Below, in pieces: positions 59,345 through 64,000 of a DNA stretch of 64,000 bases; within the stretch, counting starts at the first letter, position 1; every line of letters starts with the position of its first letter. Made by a program: the position numbers and the translations under genes. The DNA lies in contig JAITYX010000007.1 of assembly GCA_021018815.1 (NCBI GenBank), positions 124,001-188,000 on the forward strand, given 5' to 3'. Origin of the DNA: Talinum fruticosum (Eukaryota; Streptophyta; Magnoliopsida; Caryophyllales; Talinaceae). Below the pieces are notes generated by a model. The model searched no databases. It had not been told where the DNA came from and saw only the letters and a program-made list of their open reading frames with translations.

Positions 59345-60995
59345 AAGAGCCATAACTCACGCACCGATGTGCTCCCCACGATTGTCGATTTTAGGGAGGT
59401 GGGCTTATTAAGAAATAAGGCTCTTATTTTTAAGTTGGTTGACGTTTTTAGAAATCATTTTTATTTTCGAAAAAGCATTTTAGAATTCTCGGGATAACAA
59501 ATAGAAATGATATAGTTTAAGCAAACTCCAACGAAGACTCACTAGGTCAAGTAGCGAGACTGCTTAGACCAATAGCCACGCTTAGTAGGAGCCACAATGC
59601 CTGGATCTAGCCATCTAGGGCGCTTGACAAGACTTGGCTTGTGGCCCGGACTACCAAGGTTAGAGGTGTGTAGAAAAAAACAAAATCAAAAAACCAAAAA
59701 ACGGATCTAAAAAATCGGTTAACGGAATAAATTTTTAAAGAAAATCGGTTCGGTTAACCGAACCGAATATTTTTTGGTTTATGGATCGAAACTTGAAAAA
59801 TTCGGTAACCAAACCGATTTTTTTAAAAAAAATCATAGGTATATAAGTCAAAATTTATTTTATGGGATTGAAAAAATTATGTTTTGCTAGCCAAAAACTT
59901 CTCTTTTGTTGTATTTTACTTTTGTTAGCTAGAAACTTGTGTTTTGTTGCATTTTACTTTCGTTTTATTTCATAAGTTATGTTTCAAATAACGGTTAACC
60001 GCTAAACCGAACCGAAAAATTGGTTAACTGGACCTTTCGGTTTGGTTACGGTTTAAGATTTTACCGATTTGAAAATTCGGTTAACCGAAACTTCAGTTAA
60101 CCGAAAAATCGAATCGGATTTTTAACTATACGAAAGTTCGGTTAATCGAATATCGGTTAGCGAAAGTGCGGTTAACCGTTTTGCACACCCCTAACCAAGG
60201 TAGTCTCGATCTCAATGCAGGGATTGCTGGTCTAGTTCCAAAATGAATTTCATTTTCTATAAAAAAAATCGAGATCCTTATTGGAGAGACAAACAGATTA
60301 AAACAGGTAATTACCAGTCGGTTTGATAAAAAACTAACAAAATAAATACACATTCCTAATTTAGAGCTTAAACCGAAGGGATAACTGAAAGGGTCAAAAA
60401 AGATGAAAATAAAGAAAGGTTTTAGAAAAGGACTCCATTAGCCTAAAGCAATGATTCGGTGTTTAGGGTGAAGGTATAAAATGAATAGGGAGCTCCTCAT
60501 TTTGCGTGTTATAAAGTCGAATAAAGAATCATGTTGAAGAAACAAGTATCAAGCATGGAACATGCAATAGGAAAAATATAAAGCAAGCAAAACATGAATA
60601 AAGAAATAAAGAAAGCGAGTAAATGAAAGCGATAAAATCTAACTATTATATCGGGTAGAGTGGAAATTAAATTAAACTACATATTCAAACCATAATACGG
60701 AAATTGAAATGACTGAAATTAAAAGAAAAAATTAATGAAATTGAAAAGTTGCAAGCTCGTTGGCGCTCTCGGGTAGATCCACCTGTAGAGCTTGAACCCT
60801 AATTGGATTACTGGAAGAGTAATGACATGTTGGAGGAAGAAATCCAAGTAGGGAATGAGGGCCTTTTATGAGAGGTTTGTTAGAAGAAATAAAAGTTTTT
60901 GGTGGAGAGATTATACTTGAGAAAGTAAGAAGAATTTCAGTAGAATGCGAGCAAGTGTCAATAGAAAAAGGTGTGTGGACATGAAGGGCGAAACC
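59345..60995. repeat. Right copy of the ~1-kb direct repeat, carrying a MITE
   Basis: Collinear with 46,480-47,465 once the MITE at 59,661-60,193 is removed. It ends near a CCTTATATTTATAG stretch. No coding sequence was found in either copy. Confidence 0.5.
59661..60193. mobile_element. hAT-type MITE, 533 bp
   Basis: Terminal inverted repeats TAGAGGTGTGTA... and ...TGCACACCCCTA with a perfect 8-bp target duplication ACCAAGGT (59,653-59,660 and 60,194-60,201). The interior is made of CGGTTAACCG-type palindromic words near both ends and an AT-rich centre. No transposase, so non-autonomous. Confidence 0.93.
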
Positions 60996-61435
60996 CTTAT
61001 ATTTATAGAAGAGTTTATGGTTAGGAAAACCATAAACCTAGCCCCGAAACTAACTTATTATCGGGGAGCAGAACCATTCAAAATGATAGCATTAAGAGGA
61101 TCCTAGGATTGGATCCAATGACCTCGTTAGTAGCGAGCGAGCGAGAGCGAATTGGGGGTTTAAAGAAAAACAAACATAAAGAAATGCTTAGATCAAATTC
61201 TTATTCAAAGTGTTCTTTGTGTAAATGGATTCGCCCAAACCACAACATTTAGAGATCTAGAAAGTTGTGCTTGGCCTATGTGTTTGAATTAGTCATAATG
61301 CTCGTGTTTTTAGGGTTGGGTAACCGGATCCAGGTAAGATCAAGGCTTGGGAGACTAAGCTTGGTTATGACAGTTGGAAATGAAAAGGGGTCGAATTTAA
61401 CCCAAAAGCTAGCTTTTTGGGCTATTTTTGTGTGG
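60996..61435. other. Spacer before the CACTA end
   Basis: No gene seen. A short GAGCGAGCGAGAGCGA stretch lies at about 61,135. Confidence 0.5.
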
Positions 61436-61449
61436 CACTATTACAAGAA

Positions 61450-61950
61450 TGGTCTTTAACAACGGTTATAAATGACTTTTGACGACAGTTTATCATCATT
61501 GTCTAGGTGAGCATTGTTAAATGTTAGTACCTTTTGACAACGGTTATACAATTGTTGTGAAAGACACTTTATAACAACGATTCAATAACAACAATCGTTG
61601 TCAAAGGTGAGATATATAACAACGGTTTTTATAATAATCGTTGTTAAAAGGCATGACTAGAATAACAATGGTTCTCCTTAAACGAGTAGTTAAAGATACT
61701 TATAATAACGGTTTTCCTCCGAACAGGTTGTCATAGGTAAGGACTAATTACAATGGTTTCTATGATAATCGTTGTCAAAACCTGGCCTATAACAAGGTTG
61801 TTTTCTGAACCATTGTCATAGGTGAGGACTATGATAGTCTGTTTAACCTTTGTGAAAACCTGGTTTATAAAAATCGGTTGTTTTTGAACCATTGTCATAG
61901 GTAAGGACTATCATGTTTTCCGAACCATTGTCATAGCTCATCCAATGTGG
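61450..61950. repeat. CACTA subterminal repeat region
   Basis: At least ten copies of AACAACGGTT-like and AATCGTTGTNAAA-like words in direct and inverted order, then three GAACCATTGTCATAG units. In CACTA elements such repeats bind the transposase. Confidence 0.75.
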
Positions 61951-62079
61951 CTGTTACATAAGGTGTGGGGGCTTCTTTTCAAGAAAAACTTCAAACAATT
62001 CTGTAAAATGAATATGTTTACGTCAAGTCCAAGTAATAAAAAAATATCTCGATCATCGAAAATTCAAAGTTGGTAAAAA

Positions 62080-63290
62080 TTGTAAATAAGTGGTTAGAAG
62101 TACCGAGTCTTGGAATGGACTTAGAATGGTCCAAATCCAATTGTGTCATAATTTCTTTCATTTATTGTACTTTGTAAAAGTCACACTCCACGTTCACCGA
62201 TTGCTTGTGGCACTAGAAAGTTAACACATACATTATTAGGTAAACAATAAGTAATTTAGGTGAGATAATTCTTCAAGTTAAGCAACAAAACCTCACCTTA
62301 ACATCAAGAATGGATGGTTGTTTACGATCACTTGCATTTTTTCGGCCCTTCTTTGAGCACTATATATGGGAAAAAAATGAAATTATCTAATAAAATGAAA
62401 GTAATTGAATGAAAATATGAGGCAACTCTCGAAAATGGCCGTAATTTCTTCTTGAGCACTCACGGGTCGACCCGGAGGATCGAGCCAATAAGCCACACCA
62501 TGACACACCTCGGGAAAATGACAGCAAGCATCCAATGAGGACTTCGGTGACACAAACAATATCAAAAAACAAAAACATATAATTACAAATTTGTAGGTTA
62601 ATAAATTAGGTTTATACACTTCTCGATGAATGCTACCAAACAACATGACTTCCTCATCCGTATCATTAGGTCGGATATGAAATTAGATTTCTCGTACAAC
62701 GTTCGACCTATGGACTGGATAGCTTTGGGGCAACAAAAATCGACCGACTCGTTCCCCATGTTGCGAGTTAGGTCGTGCAACCACCTAGTACATATTAAAT
62801 TTTGCGTAAGTAGTTACAAATAAAAATTGATGTAAATTCAGGGAACATTTAGTAACTTACATTATGCCTGTCATAATAACGGTTAGGCCAAGCTCATCCA
62901 TGTTGCACAACGGCGAAATGTCCTCTTGTAAAAGTAAGAAGTCTGTTTCTCCTTCTCTGTCGTACCCCAACACTAATGCATGTGTTTTGACGTCGAAAAT
63001 TGTATCGGAATCCCATTTGTTGACCAAATCTTTGAGACGTGTATTCCATTCACGAGCGGAGTTGAAGAAATTCGGGTTGGGCAGCTGGTTGCTTTGTCTT
63101 CCGACCGCAAACCGACTTCACGAGCTTCGGTCGGGAGCCGACTTTACGAGCATGGGAGCCGACATTGCAAGCTTCAAACTTAGAGCTGGCTTTGCAATCT
63201 TCTTCGGACGATTAGCTCTTTCGAGGTCCTATTTCATATGGGATAATACGGGTTATGCTTTAAAGGTCATAGTAATAATTTTTACGATGG
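62080..63290 (-). pseudogene. Ulp1-like (C48) cysteine protease gene of the CACTA element
   Basis: Minus strand, several exons. About 63,070-62,866 encodes EWNTRLKDLVNKWDSDTIFD and VLGYDREGETDFLLLQEDIS. About 62,790-62,640 encodes WLHDLTRNMGNESVDFCCPK. About 62,570-62,430 encodes VAYWLDPPGRPVSAQEEI, like the Asp-bearing strand of Ulp1 proteases. About 62,220-62,080 encodes VNVECDFYK, a stop, then MKEIMTQLDLD, matching the ECGYYVMKYMKEI catalytic-Cys block with Gly changed to Asp. Plant CACTA and Mutator-like elements often carry Ulp1 domains. Stops, frame shifts and the altered Cys context suggest it is inactive. Exon borders are approximate. Confidence 0.5.
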
Positions 63291-63299
63291 TTAATTAAA

Positions 63300-64000
63300 T
63301 TATTGGTTTTAAATTTGAAATAATACCATGGAATCGTCGAAGATGACCAAACCCTTGAGCTGAGCGACAAAACTATTGATTGCTTGTTTAATAGTATGCA
63401 AATGGGTTGAAGGGATCGATAACGAACTATCATATTTCTAGGAACCATGGTCTCGGGGAAAGGGGGCGGGGGCGGAGGCGAGCTTCCCCACAAATTGGCA
63501 ATGAGTTTTTAAAATTTTTCCTTTTGGTTTTTGAAGATGAAAATGATTTTAGGGTTTTGAAGATTGATTTTAAAAAGTGGGGATGAACCTCTTATGTAGA
63601 TTTTCGAATTTTATAAATCACTTTAAAATGAATTAAATCAGATTGAGTGATGGTTTTATTAATTATTTTATTTTAAAAATTATTTTTAAAAATCCCAGGA
63701 TATTATTTCTTAAGCTGAAAAATAAAGAAAACTAGGGTTTCTTGAATCTGCAGTGGGGCTTTAAGGACAAATTGGTGTGAAGACACCGGTTTGGATCCAA
63801 GCCTCGCCTGCTGACCACTCGAGTCTCGACTTTCGCCGGCATCCGGTGGTCGGTGGCGCCGGCCAAGGGCCACGGCCGAGGTGGTCAACCTCGGCCTCTC
63901 GGCCTGGCTGGAAAATCTAGAACCCCCTTTTTTTTATTTGTTCAATCGAAAAGCGAGAGAAACAAATGTAGGAGAAATAAATCGAAAAGGAGTCACCGAG
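63300..64000. other. Interior of the CACTA-like element, unassigned
   Basis: A GGGGGCGGGGGCGGAGGCG stretch (63,461-63,480) and a GC-rich segment (63,780-63,900) with CCGGCC/GGCCGA words stand out from AT-rich surroundings. No domain is recognised in either strand. Confidence 0.4.

Larger units (their letters stand above)
61436..64000. mobile_element. CACTA (En/Spm-type) transposon, left end, runs off the window
   Basis: It starts with CACTATTACAAGAATGG, a CACTA terminus, followed by about 500 bp of subterminal repeats in both orientations (AACAACGGTT, ATCGTTGT, GAACCATTGTCATAGGTGAGG). Inside, a decayed minus-strand Ulp1-like gene points towards this end. The other terminus lies beyond the right edge, so neither size nor target duplication can be determined. 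Confidence 0.75.

Noticed and set aside
63740..63900. GC-rich minus-strand ORF as a possible gene
   Set aside because: Too short, biased in composition, no recognisable domain, and inside a transposon-like region.

Overview
The window is nuclear DNA from a large, transposon-rich plant genome, probably a eudicot. Evidence: a nuclear-type tRNA-Leu, two intron-containing plant genes with GT-AG splice sites, AT-rich introns, and Sirevirus-like Ty1/copia, CACTA, hAT-MITE, LINE and caulimovirid-like elements. No bacterial or organellar gene organisation is visible. All reading was by eye, so identities and ages are estimates.

Layout. 1-18,701: two nested minus-strand copies of one ~10.8-kb copia family. 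Older copy B runs off the left edge. Younger copy A (4,570-15,338) landed in B at the codons of its protease active site. 18,702-20,225: non-coding, starting with a tRNA-like fragment that flanks B. 20,275-26,696: an endogenous caulimovirid-like element flanked by (TA)n tracts. It encodes a movement protein, capsid/Gag with a zinc knuckle and an aspartic protease, but I find no reverse transcriptase, RNase H or integrase. 26,823-28,060: decayed LINE. 28,430-30,150: inverted-repeat arms enclosing a captured ATAD3-like first exon; a hAT MITE sits in the right arm and a sister copy follows at 30.35-30.96 kb.

The host gene island is 31.1-40.2 kb: a three-exon gene for a predicted plastid protein, a possible 69-codon ORF, a tRNA-Leu(UAG) gene, and a five-exon ABHD11-like alpha/beta hydrolase with a 138-bp-arm hairpin in intron 2. 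From 40.4 to 47.6 kb come a ~445-bp tandem array, a GGGTA-rich MITE-like repeat, AT-rich DNA and an inverted-repeat element with a CT-rich core.

47,657-58,419 is a third, plus-strand copy (C) of the copia family, complete from LTR to LTR with a perfect 5-bp target duplication (AAGTC). Diverged ~1-kb direct repeats (46.5-47.5 and 59.35-61.0 kb) flank it; the right one carries a 533-bp hAT MITE with a perfect 8-bp duplication. From 61,436 to the right edge is the end of a CACTA-type transposon with a broken Ulp1-like protease gene.

Three observations stand out: the RT-less movement-protein element; an internal TATA box plus pyrimidine-rich leader before the extra 3' ORF in all three copia copies, suggesting it has its own promoter; and copy-to-copy differences concentrated at CTCGG/CCGAG-type words, which looks technical and probably causes many of the apparent frameshifts.
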